Shown: positions 26,254 through 37,910, counted from the stretch's first letter. The stretch is 64,000 bases of DNA from JAEMQF01 sp963850525 (GCA_963850525.1 CAWKLQ010000001.1:124001-188000), one strand, 5' to 3'. A program made the numbers and translations. Notes: generated by a model not told the origin, from the sequence alone.

Positions 26254-27519
26254 ATGGCCGACATCAAGAACTACACCCTCAACTTCGGGCCTCAGCACCC
26301 GGCGGCGCATGGCGTGCTGCGCCTCGTGCTCGAACTCGACGGCGAAGTGATCCAGCGCGCCGACCCGCACATCGGTCTGTTGCACCGCGCGACCGAGAAG
26401 CTCGCCGAGAGCAAGACCTTCATGCAGTCGCTGCCCTATATGGACAGACTCGACTACGTGTCGATGATGTGCAACGAGCACGCCTACTGTCTGGCGATCG
26501 AAAAGCTGCTGGGTGTGGACGTTCCGCTGCGCGCGCAATACATCCGCGTCATGTTCAGCGAGATCACGCGCCTCCTGAACCACCTGATGTGGCTCGGCGC
26601 GCACGGCCTGGACTGCGGTGCGATGAACATCTTCATCTACTGCTTTCGCGAGCGCGAAGACCTGTTCGACATGTACGAAGCGGCCTCGGGCGCGCGCATG
26701 CACGCGGCCTATTTCCGGCCCGGCGGCGTGTACCGCGATCTGCCCGACAGCATGCCGCAGTACAAGACGTCGCGGATCAAAAGCGTCGCCGCCAAAGCCA
26801 AGGAGATCGCGCGGCTCAATGAAAACCGCAGCGGATCCCTGCTCGACTTCATCGATACCTTCGTGCAGCGCTTTCCCGCTTGCGTCGATGAATACGAAAC
26901 CCTGCTCACCGACAACCGCATCTGGAAGCAGCGCACCGTGGGCATCGGTGTCGTCACACCCGAGCGCGCGCTAAACCTGGGCTTCACCGGGCCGATGCTG
27001 CGCGGCTCGGGAATCGAGTGGGATTTGCGCAGGAAGCAGCCCTACGAGGTCTACGACCAGCTCGACTTCGACATTCCGATTGGCGTGAACGGCGACACGT
27101 ATGACCGCTATCTGGTGCGCGTCGAAGAGATGCGCCAGTCGAACAAGATCATTGCGCAGTGCGTCGCCTGGTTGCGCGCCAACGACGGACCGGTGATCAC
27201 GCAAAACCACAAGGTGGCGCCGCCGCCGCGGGTCGACATGAAGTCGAGCATGGAAGAGCTGATCCACCACTTCAAGCTTTTCACGGAAGGGTTTCACGTT
27301 CCCGAAGGCGAGGTCTACGCGGGCGTCGAACACCCGAAAGGCGAGTTCGGCATCTACATCGTCAGCGACGGCGCGAACAAGCCGTACCGCCTGAAGATTC
27401 GCGCGCCGGGTTTTGCGCATCTCGCGGCGCTGGACGAAATGGCTCGTGGCCACATGATTGCCGACGCCGTCGCCGTGATCGGCACGATGGACATCGTGTT
27501 CGGGGAGATCGACAGGTGA
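26254..27519 (+). CDS. nuoD: NADH-quinone oxidoreductase subunit D
   Basis: The 49-kDa subunit that, with NuoB, forms the quinone-binding site. I started at MADIKNYTLNFGPQHPAAHG, whose GPQHPAAHG is the family hallmark; a long in-frame extension upstream overlaps nuoC and is not coding. Other motifs are HRATEKLAE, PYMDRLDYVSMM and the C-terminal AHLAALDEMARGHMIADAVAVIGTMDIVFGEIDR region. The 421 residues are normal. Its TGA overlaps the GTG start of nuoE. Confidence 0.97.
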   Translation: MADIKNYTLNFGPQHPAAHGVLRLVLELDGEVIQRADPHIGLLHRATEKLAESKTFMQSLPYMDRLDYVSMMCNEHAYCLAIEKLLGVDVPLRAQYIRVMFSEITRLLNHLMWLGAHGLDCGAMNIFIYCFREREDLFDMYEAASGARMHAAYFRPGGVYRDLPDSMPQYKTSRIKSVAAKAKEIARLNENRSGSLLDFIDTFVQRFPACVDEYETLLTDNRIWKQRTVGIGVVTPERALNLGFTGPMLRGSGIEWDLRRKQPYEVYDQLDFDIPIGVNGDTYDRYLVRVEEMRQSNKIIAQCVAWLRANDGPVITQNHKVAPPPRVDMKSSMEELIHHFKLFTEGFHVPEGEVYAGVEHPKGEFGIYIVSDGANKPYRLKIRAPGFAHLAALDEMARGHMIADAVAVIGTMDIVFGEIDR

Positions 27520-28045
27520 GCGGGTCGGCGAAGTTTGTACTGACGGAAGCGGTGCGCAAGCAGTTCGATCGCGAAGTCACCAAGTACCCGGGGGATCAAC
27601 GCCAGTCTGCCGTGATGGCTTGCCTGACGATCGTGCAGCAAATCGAAGGTCACGTATCCGGCGAGGCGGAGAAGCTCGTCGCCGAATATCTCGGCATGCC
27701 GCCGATCGCGGTGCATGAGGTCACGACCTTCTACAACATGTACAACCAGCAGCCGGTCGGGCGATTCAAGCTCAACGTCTGCACCAACTTGCCGTGCCAG
27801 TTGCGCGACGGCCAGAAGGCGCTGAAGCACTTGTGCAGTCGCCTTGGCGTGGAGGAGGGCGGCACCAGCGCCGACGGCCTCTTCACGGTGCAGCAGAGCG
27901 AATGCCTGGGCGCTTGCGCCGATGCGCCGGTGATGCTCGTCAACGACGTGCAGATGTGCAGCTTCATGACCGCGGCGCGTCTGGATGAGCTGATCGATAC
28001 GCTGCGCGCGAGCGTGGCAAAACCGGCGCAGACCGCGGTGAAGGC

Positions 28046-28049
<4 letters not shown>
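27516..28049 (+). CDS. nuoE: NADH-quinone oxidoreductase subunit E
   Basis: The 24-kDa thioredoxin-like subunit with the N1a [2Fe-2S] cluster. The four cysteines are in CTNLPC and ECLGACADAP. EVTTFYNMYNQQPVG is the typical preceding segment. I use the GTG that overlaps the nuoD stop (GTGA). This gives 177 residues, and the protein starts SGSAKFVLTEAVRKQFD. The stop overlaps nuoF (ATGA). Confidence 0.95.
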
Positions 28050-29407
<1,358 letters not shown>

Positions 29408-29442
29408 ACAGCGCTCTGATCGGGAACACGCAGCGAAACCCC

Positions 29443-31800
29443 ATGATTGAAATCGAACTCGACGGTCGCAAGGTGCAGGTTGCCGAAGGCAGCGTGATCA
29501 TGCACGCCGCCGACCAGTGCGGCACCTACATCCCGCACTTCTGCTATCACAAAAAATTGTCGATCGCGGCGAACTGCCGCATGTGTCTGGTCGACATCGA
29601 AAAAGCGCCCAAGCCCATGCCGGCGTGCGCGACGCCCGTCACGCAGGGCATGATTGTTCGCACCAAGAGCGACAAGGCGCTGAAGGCGCAGCAAGGCGTG
29701 ATGGAGTTTTTGCTCATCAACCATCCGCTCGATTGCCCGATTTGCGACCAGGGCGGCGAGTGCCAGTTGCAAGACCTGGCGGTGGGCTACGGCGGCTCGA
29801 GTTCGCGCTACACCGAAGAAAAACGCGTCGTCTTCCACAAGGACGCCGGCCCGCTCGTCGGCATGGAAGAGATGAGCCGCTGCATCCATTGCACGCGCTG
29901 CATTCGCTTCGGCCAGGAAGTGGCAGGCGTGATGGAACTGGGAATGATCCACCGCGGCGAGCACAGCGAAATCACGACGATCGCCGGCGAGACGATCGAC
30001 TCCGAACTCTCGGGCAACATGATCGACATCTGCCCGGTCGGCGCGCTCACAAGCAAGCCGTTTCGCTACAGCGCTCGCACCTGGGAGCTGTCGCGGCGCA
30101 AGAGCATCAGCCCGCACGACAGCACCGGCGCGAACCTGATCGTTCAGGTGAAAGCGAACAAGGTGATGCGGATCGTTCCGCTCGAAAACGAAGCCGTCAA
30201 CGAGTGCTGGATCGCCGACCGGGATCGTTTTTCCTACGAAGCGCTGAACAGCGACGCGCGCCTCACCGCGCCGATGATCAAGCAGGGCGGGCAGTGGCAA
30301 ACCGTCTCGTGGACGGCGGCGCTCGACTACGTGGTGCGAAGCCTCACGCAAATTTCGCTCGACCACGGCGCGCCGAGCATCGGCGCGCTGGGCAGCGCGC
30401 ACAGCACGGTCGAGGAGCTGCACCTGCTGAAAAAGCTCATGCTGGGCCTGGGCAGCGCCAACATCGACTACCGCACGCGCCACGCCGATTTCGAGAATGC
30501 GGCCGGTACCGCGGGCCGGGCGCGCTGGCTCGGCATGCCCATCGCCGGGTTGTCGACGCTGCAAAGTGCGCTGGTCATCGGCTCGTTCCTTCGCAAAGAC
30601 CACCCGTTGTTCGCGCAACGTCTGCGCCAGGCAGCGCGCAGGGGCGCGAAGGTGCACAGCATTCATGCCGTGCAAGACGACTGGCTGATGCCGATGGCAC
30701 CAGGCATCGTCGCCGCACCGAGCCAGTGGCTGCAAAGTCTTGCCGATGTGGCCACGGCGATCGCGCAGGCGCAAGGCATTGCGTCGCCCATGCCGGGCCA
30801 GGCGAGCGCCGCGGCACAGGCCATCGCCGATTCGCTGCTCGGCGGCGAGCGCAAGGCGGTGCTGCTGGGTAATGCCGCGGCACAGCACCCGCAGGCCAGC
30901 GCCTTGCTGAGCCTCGCCAACTGGATTGCCGAGCGCACCGGCGCGACCGTGGGCTACCTCACCGAAGCGGCGAACACCGTGGGGGCGCAGCTCGTGGGTG
31001 CCCTGCCGGGCCGGGTGGGTGACCGCGATGGCCTCAACGCCGGGCAAATGCTCGGCCGCGCACCGCTGCCGCTGAAGGCTGTGTTGCTGCTCAATGTCGA
31101 TCCGCTGCTCGATGCGGCCGACCCCGCCGCAGCCGCCACCGCGTTGCGCGCAGCGGAGTTCGTGGTCGCGATGAGTCCGCTGCAATTGCATTCGCTCGAA
31201 CACGTCGACGTGTTGCTGCCGATCGCGCCCTTCACCGAAACGTCGGGAAGCTTCGTCAACGCCGAGGGCCGGATGCAGAGCTTTCATGGCGTCGTCAAGC
31301 CCGCGGGCGAAGCGCGCCCGGGTTGGAAGGTCTTGCGGGTGCTGGGCAACCTGCTGGAATTGAGCGGCTTCGATTTCGAAACTTCGGACGACGTCAGGCA
31401 AGAGGCACTCGGCGATGCGGCGAATCTGGCTGCGCGCCTGGACAATTCCGCGACTACCAAGAGTGCGTCGGCAACACTGTCGAGTCACGCAAACCCCGGT
31501 TTCGAGCGGATCGCCAATGTGCCGATCTACTCCGGCGATTCGATCGTGCGCCACGCCGCGTCGCTGCAAATGACTGCCGACGCGGCACGGCCAGTGGCCG
31601 CCTTGCCCGCGGCGCTGTGGACTCAGCTTGGCCTAACGGCAGGCGCGAAGGTGCGGGTTTCGCAAGGCGCTGCCCAAGCCGTGCTCCCGGCGAAGCTCGA
31701 TGCGACGCTTGCCGCAGGCGTTGTCGCCATTCCTGCCGGCCACCCGGACACCGTCGCGCTCGGCGCCATGTTCGGCGCGGTGAGCGTCGAGGCTATCTGA
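29443..31800 (+). CDS. nuoG: NADH-quinone oxidoreductase subunit G
   Basis: The 75-kDa subunit carrying the chain of iron-sulfur clusters. The N-terminal [2Fe-2S] ligands lie in CGTYIPHFCYHKKLSIAANC and MCLVD. The His/Cys [4Fe-4S] site is HPLDCPICDQGGECQLQD, and the next cluster CIHCTRCIRFGQE with MIDICPVGALTSKPF. The rest is a molybdopterin-oxidoreductase-like domain without cofactor. At 785 residues it is within the usual range. The ATG gives MIEIELDGRKVQVAEGSV, the expected ferredoxin-like start. nuoH begins one base after the stop. Confidence 0.97.
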   Translation: MIEIELDGRKVQVAEGSVIMHAADQCGTYIPHFCYHKKLSIAANCRMCLVDIEKAPKPMPACATPVTQGMIVRTKSDKALKAQQGVMEFLLINHPLDCPICDQGGECQLQDLAVGYGGSSSRYTEEKRVVFHKDAGPLVGMEEMSRCIHCTRCIRFGQEVAGVMELGMIHRGEHSEITTIAGETIDSELSGNMIDICPVGALTSKPFRYSARTWELSRRKSISPHDSTGANLIVQVKANKVMRIVPLENEAVNECWIADRDRFSYEALNSDARLTAPMIKQGGQWQTVSWTAALDYVVRSLTQISLDHGAPSIGALGSAHSTVEELHLLKKLMLGLGSANIDYRTRHADFENAAGTAGRARWLGMPIAGLSTLQSALVIGSFLRKDHPLFAQRLRQAARRGAKVHSIHAVQDDWLMPMAPGIVAAPSQWLQSLADVATAIAQAQGIASPMPGQASAAAQAIADSLLGGERKAVLLGNAAAQHPQASALLSLANWIAERTGATVGYLTEAANTVGAQLVGALPGRVGDRDGLNAGQMLGRAPLPLKAVLLLNVDPLLDAADPAAAATALRAAEFVVAMSPLQLHSLEHVDVLLPIAPFTETSGSFVNAEGRMQSFHGVVKPAGEARPGWKVLRVLGNLLELSGFDFETSDDVRQEALGDAANLAARLDNSATTKSASATLSSHANPGFERIANVPIYSGDSIVRHAASLQMTADAARPVAALPAALWTQLGLTAGAKVRVSQGAAQAVLPAKLDATLAAGVVAIPAGHPDTVALGAMFGAVSVEAI

Positions 31801-31801
31801 C

Positions 31802-32866
31802 ATGCTCGCCGAATTCCAGGCCCTTGGCAGCGACGTTCTCGGCGGCGCCTGGCCAGTGGTCTGGGCGCTGATCAAGATCGTCGCCGTCGTCGCGCCGCTG
31901 ATGCTTTGCGTCGCTTACCTGACGCTGTGGGAGCGCGTTGCCATTGGCTGGTCGCAGTTGCGCCCCGGGCCAAATCGCGTCGGCCCGCGCGGCTGGCTCA
32001 CGCCGATTGCCGACGCGATCAAGTTGCTGTTCAAGGAAATCATCGTCCCCACGGCGGCGAACCGGGGCTTGTTCTTCCTCGGCCCGATCATGACGATCAT
32101 GCCGTCGCTCGCGGCCTGGGTCGTCGTGCCTTTTGGCCCGGAAGTGGCGCTGGCCGACATCAACGCCGGGCTGCTGTTCCTGATGGCGATCACGTCGATG
32201 GAGGTCTACGGCGTCATCATCGCCGGCTGGGCGTCGAACTCGAAGTACGCGTTTCTCGGCGCATTGCGCGCGTCGGCGCAAATGGTGAGTTACGAAATCG
32301 CGATGGGCTTTGCCCTCGTCGTCGTGCTGATGGTTTCGGCGAGCCTGAACATGACCGACATCGTTCTCGGCCAGGGCAAGGGCCTGTTTGCCGACAAGGG
32401 GCTGAATTTCTTGAGCTGGAACTGGCTGCCGCTGCTGCCGATCTTCGGCGTCTACCTGATCGCCGGAATCGCCGAGACGAACCGGCACCCGTTCGACGTG
32501 GTGGAGGGCGAATCGGAAATCGTCGCCGGCCACATGGTCGAGTACTCGGGAATGGCGTTCGCGATGTTTTTCCTCGCCGAGTACGCGAACATCATCCTCG
32601 TCTCCACGCTCGCGGCCATCATGTTTCTCGGCGGCTGGCTGCCGCCCATCGACAGCCAGTTCTTCAACGCGATCCCCGGTTGGATCTGGCTCGGTCTGAA
32701 GACTTTCGCGATTTGCACACTCTTCCTCTGGGTGCGCGCCACCTTCCCACGTTTCCGCTACGACCAGATCATGCGTCTGGGGTGGAAGATCTTCATTCCG
32801 CTGACGCTCGTCTGGCTCGTCGTCGTGGGCCTGTGGATTCAATCGCCCTGGAACATCTGGAAGTGA
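31802..32866 (+). CDS. nuoH: NADH-quinone oxidoreductase subunit H
   Basis: The membrane subunit that forms the quinone chamber with NuoB and NuoD. About eight membrane helices; the loop motifs WERVAIGWSQLRPGPNRVGPRG, ADAIKLLFKE and the acidic GIAETNRHPFDVVEGESEIVAG stretch are canonical. The 354 residues are full length. It lies between nuoG and nuoI with gaps of one and 15 bases. Confidence 0.98.
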   Translation: MLAEFQALGSDVLGGAWPVVWALIKIVAVVAPLMLCVAYLTLWERVAIGWSQLRPGPNRVGPRGWLTPIADAIKLLFKEIIVPTAANRGLFFLGPIMTIMPSLAAWVVVPFGPEVALADINAGLLFLMAITSMEVYGVIIAGWASNSKYAFLGALRASAQMVSYEIAMGFALVVVLMVSASLNMTDIVLGQGKGLFADKGLNFLSWNWLPLLPIFGVYLIAGIAETNRHPFDVVEGESEIVAGHMVEYSGMAFAMFFLAEYANIILVSTLAAIMFLGGWLPPIDSQFFNAIPGWIWLGLKTFAICTLFLWVRATFPRFRYDQIMRLGWKIFIPLTLVWLVVVGLWIQSPWNIWK

Positions 32867-32881
32867 AGTGACAAACCCGCC

Positions 32882-33382
32882 ATGGCTGCCGCATCGACAC
32901 CGCTGAAAGATTTTCTCTCGAGCTTCATGCTCACCGAGCTGTTCAAGGGAATGGCCCTGACGGGCAAGTACTTCCTGTCGCGCAAGATCACGGTGCAGTA
33001 CCCGGAAGAGAAGACGCCGCTGTCCCCGCGCTTTCGCGGCCTGCACGCGCTGCGCCGCTATGAGAACGGCGAAGAGCGCTGCATCGCGTGCAAGCTCTGC
33101 GAAGCGGTGTGCCCGGCGATGGCGATCACCATCGAGAGCGAAGTTCGCGACGACGGCTCGCGCCGCACGACGCGCTACGACATCGACATGACGAAGTGCA
33201 TCTTCTGCGGTTTTTGTGAAGAGAGCTGCCCGGTCGATTCGATCGTCGAAACCCACATCTTCGAATACCACGGCGAGAAGCGCGGCGACTTGTACTTCAC
33301 GAAAGACATGCTGCTCGCCGTGGGTGACCGCTATGAGAGCGAAATTGCCGAAAGCCGGCGCGCTGACGCGAAGTACCGCTGA
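32882..33382 (+). CDS. nuoI: NADH-quinone oxidoreductase subunit I
   Basis: The ferredoxin-like subunit with two [4Fe-4S] clusters (N6a, N6b). Ligand motifs are CIACKLCEAVCP and CIFCGFCEESCPVD, each with the fourth cysteine in the other motif. The N-terminal amphipathic helix (TELFKGMALTGKYFL) lies on the membrane surface. The 166 residues fit the family. Confidence 0.98.
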   Translation: MAAASTPLKDFLSSFMLTELFKGMALTGKYFLSRKITVQYPEEKTPLSPRFRGLHALRRYENGEERCIACKLCEAVCPAMAITIESEVRDDGSRRTTRYDIDMTKCIFCGFCEESCPVDSIVETHIFEYHGEKRGDLYFTKDMLLAVGDRYESEIAESRRADAKYR

Positions 33383-33397
33383 ACGCCCGCCCACCGC

Positions 33398-34033
33398 ATG
33401 GACATGACCCCCGCCCTTTTCTACGCCTTCTCTGCCGTGCTGTTGCTGGCCGCGTTGCGCGTCATCACGGCGCGCAGCGCAGTGCATTCGGCGTTGTTCC
33501 TCGTGCTCGCGTTTTTCAGCGCGGCGTGCATCTGGATGCTGCTGCGCGCCGAGTTTCTGGCGATCGCGCTCGTGCTCGTCTACGTCGGCGCGGTGATGGT
33601 GTTGTTCCTGTTCGTCGTGATGATGCTGGACGCGAACGCCGACACGATTCGCGAGGGCTTCTGGAAGCACTTGCCGCTCGCCGCGCTCGTGGGCGTCGTG
33701 ATTGCGCTCGAGATGGCGGCAGTGCTGCTGCCGGGATTTCGCGGCGCAGACGTCGTGCAGGCCAGCGCGGCCGAGCTGAAGATGGGCAATACCAAGATGC
33801 TCGGCATCGAGGTCTATACGAACTACCTGTACCCGTTGCAGATTGCCGCGGTGCTGCTGCTCGTCGCGATCATCGCGGCGATCGCGCTCACGCTGCGCCG
33901 GCGCAAGGATTCGAAGTACCTCAATCCGTCGGAGCAGGTTCGAGCGCGCAAGGCCGACCGGGTGCGCATCGTCGACATGAAGTCGGTGCCGCGCGAGACC
34001 GGCACGGCGCGCGCGCCGGGGGAGCAGGCATGA
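33398..34033 (+). CDS. nuoJ: NADH-quinone oxidoreductase subunit J
   Basis: A membrane subunit of the proton-pumping arm with five helices. The motif LVLAFFSAACIWMLLRAEFLAIALVLVYVGAVMVLFLFVVMMLD spans helices 2-3 (here in two parts: RAEFLAIALVLVYVGAVMVL is the most conserved). The C-terminal 45 residues are a charged cytoplasmic tail (RRRKDSKYLNPSEQVRARKA). The stop overlaps nuoK (ATGA). Confidence 0.96.
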   Translation: MDMTPALFYAFSAVLLLAALRVITARSAVHSALFLVLAFFSAACIWMLLRAEFLAIALVLVYVGAVMVLFLFVVMMLDANADTIREGFWKHLPLAALVGVVIALEMAAVLLPGFRGADVVQASAAELKMGNTKMLGIEVYTNYLYPLQIAAVLLLVAIIAAIALTLRRRKDSKYLNPSEQVRARKADRVRIVDMKSVPRETGTARAPGEQA

Positions 34034-34359
34034 ACCTCGGTTCGGTCACACTCGGCCACTACCTGTCGCTCGGCGCGATGCTGTTTGCGATTTCCGTGAT
34101 CGGCATCTACCTGAACCGCAAGAACCTGATCGTGCTGCTGATGGCGATCGAGTTGATGCTGCTCGCGGTGAACCTGAACTTCGTCGCGTTTTCGCACTAC
34201 CTTCCCGCCTCCGCTGATCGCATGGCCGGGCAGGTGTTCGTGTTTTTCATCCTCACCGTCGCGGCCGCCGAGTCGGCGATTGGCCTGGCGATTCTGGTCG
34301 TGCTGTTCCGGAATCGGGAATCGATCAACGTCGACGAGATGGATTCGCTGAAGGGTTGA
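34030..34359 (+). CDS. nuoK: NADH-quinone oxidoreductase subunit K
   Basis: A three-helix subunit of 109 residues; the conserved channel glutamates are in MAIELMLLAVNLNF and AAAESAIGLAILV. The ATG overlaps the nuoJ stop by four bases. A long in-frame extension upstream runs through nuoJ and was rejected. Its TGA overlaps the nuoL start. Confidence 0.97.
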   Translation: MNLGSVTLGHYLSLGAMLFAISVIGIYLNRKNLIVLLMAIELMLLAVNLNFVAFSHYLPASADRMAGQVFVFFILTVAAAESAIGLAILVVLFRNRESINVDEMDSLKG

Positions 34360-36392
34360 TGGCAATGTCGGCACAACTCTCTACGAACCTCTTGCTCGCC
34401 GTGCCCCTCGCGCCGCTCGTCGGCGCCATTGCCGCGGGCCTGTTCGGCAAGACGATAGGCCGGCGCGGCGCGCACAGCGTCGCGATCCTCGGCGTGCTGA
34501 TCTCGTTCGTGATCTCGATGCTGACGTGGCAGGCGGTCGCGTTCGAGGGCGCGCGCCTGAACGCGAGCGTTTACGAGTGGATGGTGCTCGGTGACCTGAA
34601 GATGGAAATCGGCTTCCTCATCGACGGCCTGTCGGCGATGATGATGTGCGTCGTCACCTTCGTGTCCCTGATGGTGCACGTCTATACGATCGGCTACATG
34701 GCGGAGGACGACGGCTACCAGCGCTTCTTCAGCTACATCTCGCTGTTCACGTTCTCGATGTTGATGCTCGTCATGAGCAACAACTTCCTGCAGCTGTTCT
34801 TCGGCTGGGAAGCGGTGGGCCTCGTGTCCTACCTGCTGATTGGCTTCTGGTACACGCGGCCCACGGCGATCTTCGCCAACATGAAGGCGTTTCTCGTGAA
34901 CCGGGTCGGCGACTTCGGCTTCATTCTCGGAATCGGCCTGATCGTCGCCTTCGCCGGAACGCTCGACTACGCGCAAGCTTTCACCAAGGGCCCGGAACTC
35001 GCCAAGCTGATGTTCCCCGGAACGGGCTGGATGCTCATCACCGTGATCTGCATTTGCCTGTTCATCGGCGCGATGGGCAAGAGCGCGCAGTTCCCGCTGC
35101 ACGTGTGGCTTCCCGACTCGATGGAGGGCCCGACGCCGATCTCGGCGCTGATTCACGCCGCGACCATGGTCACTGCGGGAATCTTCATGGTCGCACGCAT
35201 GTCACCGCTGTTCGAGCTCTCGGACACGGCGCTCAGCTTTGTGCTCGTGATCGGCGCGATCACTGCCCTCTTCATGGGTTTTCTGGGAATCATCCAGAAC
35301 GACATCAAGCGCGTCGTTGCGTACTCCACGCTGAGCCAGCTCGGCTACATGACGGTGGCGCTTGGCGCGTCGGCGTATTCGGTCGCGGTGTTCCACCTCA
35401 TGACGCACGCGTTCTTCAAGGCGTTGCTGTTCCTCGCCGCGGGCTCGGTGATCATCGGCATGCACCACGACCAGGACATCCGCAACATGGGCGGCTTGCG
35501 CAAATACATGCCGATCACGTGGATCACGTCGTTGGTGGGGTCGCTCGCGCTGATCGGCACGCCGCTGTTCGCCGGTTTCTACTCGAAAGACAGCATCATC
35601 GAAGCGGTGCACGCGAGCCAGATCGCTGGTTCCGGTTTTGCCTACTTCGCCGTTGCGGCAGGCGTGTTCGTCACGGCGTTCTATTCGTTCCGCATGTACT
35701 TTCTCGTCTTCCACGGCGAGGAGCGCTTTCATCACAAACCGTTCCCCGGCCCAGACGAACACGATGCACACGGTGCGAACGTTCAAAGCTCGCACGACCC
35801 GCACGAATCACCGTGGGTCGTGTGGCTGCCGCTCGTGTTGCTGGCGATCCCCTCCGTCGTGATCGGCTACCTGACGATCCAGCCGATGTTGTTCGGCGAC
35901 TTCATGAAGGATTCGATTGCCGTAGACGCGACGCGCCACGGCGCGATGGCCGAACTCGGCGCGAATTTCCACGGCGCTGCGGCGATGGCGCTGCACGGCC
36001 TGACCACCTTGCCGTTCTGGTTTGCGCTCGCCGGCGTTGTGATGGCCTGGTATTTCTATTTGCGCAACCCTGCAATTCCGGCGGCGATCAAGGCGCGCTT
36101 CGAACCCGTTTATTCGCTCCTCGAGAACAAGTACTACATGGACTGGTTCAACGAGAACGTGCTCGCCCCCGCAGCGCGGCGCTTGGGAATGGGGCTGTGG
36201 CAAGGCGGCGACGTCGGAATCATCGACGGCGCGATCAACGGCTCGGCCCGCGGCGTCGGCGGCGTTGCGGCGCTGACGCGGCTCCTGCAAAACGGCTACC
36301 TGTACTGGTATGCGCTGGTCATGATCGTCGGCGTCGTGGGACTCATGACGTGGCAGCTCTGGCCCTATTTGCTCGGCAGCCCGGTCAAATGA
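34359..36392 (+). CDS. nuoL: NADH-quinone oxidoreductase subunit L
   Basis: The largest antiporter-like proton-pumping subunit, with the long lateral helix at its C-terminus. Motifs include FFGWEAVGLVSYLLIGFWY, FIGAMGKSAQFPLHVWLPDSMEGPTPISALIHAATMV (the K and H residues of the channel in GKSAQFPLHVWLPD) and STLSQLGYM. The 677 residues are full length. The ATG at 34359 overlaps the nuoK stop (TGATG); a second ATG two codons later is possible. A histidine-rich loop lies near residues 450-485. Confidence 0.97.
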   Translation: MAMSAQLSTNLLLAVPLAPLVGAIAAGLFGKTIGRRGAHSVAILGVLISFVISMLTWQAVAFEGARLNASVYEWMVLGDLKMEIGFLIDGLSAMMMCVVTFVSLMVHVYTIGYMAEDDGYQRFFSYISLFTFSMLMLVMSNNFLQLFFGWEAVGLVSYLLIGFWYTRPTAIFANMKAFLVNRVGDFGFILGIGLIVAFAGTLDYAQAFTKGPELAKLMFPGTGWMLITVICICLFIGAMGKSAQFPLHVWLPDSMEGPTPISALIHAATMVTAGIFMVARMSPLFELSDTALSFVLVIGAITALFMGFLGIIQNDIKRVVAYSTLSQLGYMTVALGASAYSVAVFHLMTHAFFKALLFLAAGSVIIGMHHDQDIRNMGGLRKYMPITWITSLVGSLALIGTPLFAGFYSKDSIIEAVHASQIAGSGFAYFAVAAGVFVTAFYSFRMYFLVFHGEERFHHKPFPGPDEHDAHGANVQSSHDPHESPWVVWLPLVLLAIPSVVIGYLTIQPMLFGDFMKDSIAVDATRHGAMAELGANFHGAAAMALHGLTTLPFWFALAGVVMAWYFYLRNPAIPAAIKARFEPVYSLLENKYYMDWFNENVLAPAARRLGMGLWQGGDVGIIDGAINGSARGVGGVAALTRLLQNGYLYWYALVMIVGVVGLMTWQLWPYLLGSPVK

Positions 36393-36405
36393 AAAGAACA
36401 AGAAC

Positions 36406-37899
36406 ATGGGTTTGTTGAGCATCGCGATCTGGTTGCCCATCGCCGCGGGCGTCGTCTTGCTCGCGCTGGGGCGCGACGAGCAGGCGACAAGCGTGCGCTG
36501 GATGGCCTTGCTTGCCGCGCTCGTGAGCTTTCTCGTCACGCTGCCGCTGGTCAGCGGCTTTGACGCCGGCACCGCGGCGATGCAGTTCCAGGAGAACGCA
36601 GGGTGGATCGCGCGCTTCAACGTGCGCTATCACCTTGGCGTGGACGGCCTGTCGCTGTGGTTCGTGCCGCTCACCGCGTTCATCACGCTGATCGTCGTGA
36701 TCTCGGCGTGGGAAGTGATCGAGCAGCGCGTGAACCAGTACATGGGCGCGTTCCTGATTCTCTCGGGTCTGATGATCGGCGTGTTCTGCGCTCTCGACGG
36801 CCTGCTCTTCTACGTGTTCTTCGAAGCGACGCTGATCCCGATGTACATCATCATCGGCGTCTGGGGCGGGCCGAACCGGGTCTACGCGGCGTTCAAGTTT
36901 TTCCTCTATACGCTGGCCGGATCGCTGCTGATGCTGATCGCGCTGATCTACCTGTATTACAAATCCGGCGGCAGCTTCGACATCCTCACCTGGCACAAGT
37001 TGCCCTTGCCAGGGGGCGTGCAGTCGCTGCTGTTCTTCGCCTTCCTGCTCGCGTTTGCGGTGAAGGTGCCGATGTGGCCGGTGCACACCTGGCTGCCCGA
37101 CGCGCACGTCGAGGCACCCACCGGCGGCTCGGTGGTGCTGGCGGCGATCATGCTGAAACTCGGCGCCTACGGTTTCCTGCGCTTTTCGCTGCCGATCACG
37201 CCCGACGCGAGCCACCAGTGGGCGTGGTTGATCGTCGCGCTGTCGCTGATCGCCGTGCTCTACATCGGCCTGGTCGCGCTCGTGCAGCAAGACATGAAGA
37301 AGCTCGTCGCGTATTCCTCGATCGCCCACATGGGCTTCGTGACGCTGGGCTTCTTCATCTTCGATGCGGCGGGAAGGGGCAACGAGCTCGCCGTGTCGGG
37401 CGGCATCGTGCAAATGATTTCGCACGGCTTCATCTCCGGCGCGATGTTCCTGTGCATCGGCGTGCTCTACGACCGCGTGCACTCGCGCGAAATCGCCGCG
37501 TACGGCGGCGTCGTCAACACGATGCCCAAATTCGCCGCGTTTGCCGTGCTGTTTGCGATGGCGAATTGCGGCTTGCCGGGAACGAGCGGGTTCGTCGGCG
37601 AATGGATGGTGATTCTGGGCGTCACCAAGGTCAACTTCTGGCTCGCTGCGCTGGCGGCGACGACGCTCGTGTTCGGCGCCGCGTACACGCTGTGGATGGT
37701 CAAGCGTGTCTACTTCGGCGCGGTGGCGAATGATCACGTGAAGGCCTTGGTGGACATCAACCCGCGCGAATTCGTGATGCTCGGTCTGCTCGCGGTCGCC
37801 GTGCTCTGGATGGGTGTGTACCCGAAACCCTTTACCGATGTGATGCATGTGTCCGTGCTCGAGCTGTTGAAGCACGTCGCCGTGTCCAAGCTCAACTGA
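36406..37899 (+). CDS. nuoM: NADH-quinone oxidoreductase subunit M
   Basis: The second antiporter-like subunit, 497 residues and about 14 helices. The channel glutamate is in FFEATLIPMYIIIGVWG, the first lysine in FAVKVPMWPVHTWLPDAHVEAPT, and AYSSIAHMGFVTLG follows. It lies 13 bases after nuoL and 11 before nuoN. Confidence 0.98.
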   Translation: MGLLSIAIWLPIAAGVVLLALGRDEQATSVRWMALLAALVSFLVTLPLVSGFDAGTAAMQFQENAGWIARFNVRYHLGVDGLSLWFVPLTAFITLIVVISAWEVIEQRVNQYMGAFLILSGLMIGVFCALDGLLFYVFFEATLIPMYIIIGVWGGPNRVYAAFKFFLYTLAGSLLMLIALIYLYYKSGGSFDILTWHKLPLPGGVQSLLFFAFLLAFAVKVPMWPVHTWLPDAHVEAPTGGSVVLAAIMLKLGAYGFLRFSLPITPDASHQWAWLIVALSLIAVLYIGLVALVQQDMKKLVAYSSIAHMGFVTLGFFIFDAAGRGNELAVSGGIVQMISHGFISGAMFLCIGVLYDRVHSREIAAYGGVVNTMPKFAAFAVLFAMANCGLPGTSGFVGEWMVILGVTKVNFWLAALAATTLVFGAAYTLWMVKRVYFGAVANDHVKALVDINPREFVMLGLLAVAVLWMGVYPKPFTDVMHVSVLELLKHVAVSKLN

Positions 37900-37910
37900 T
37901 CCGGCGCCCC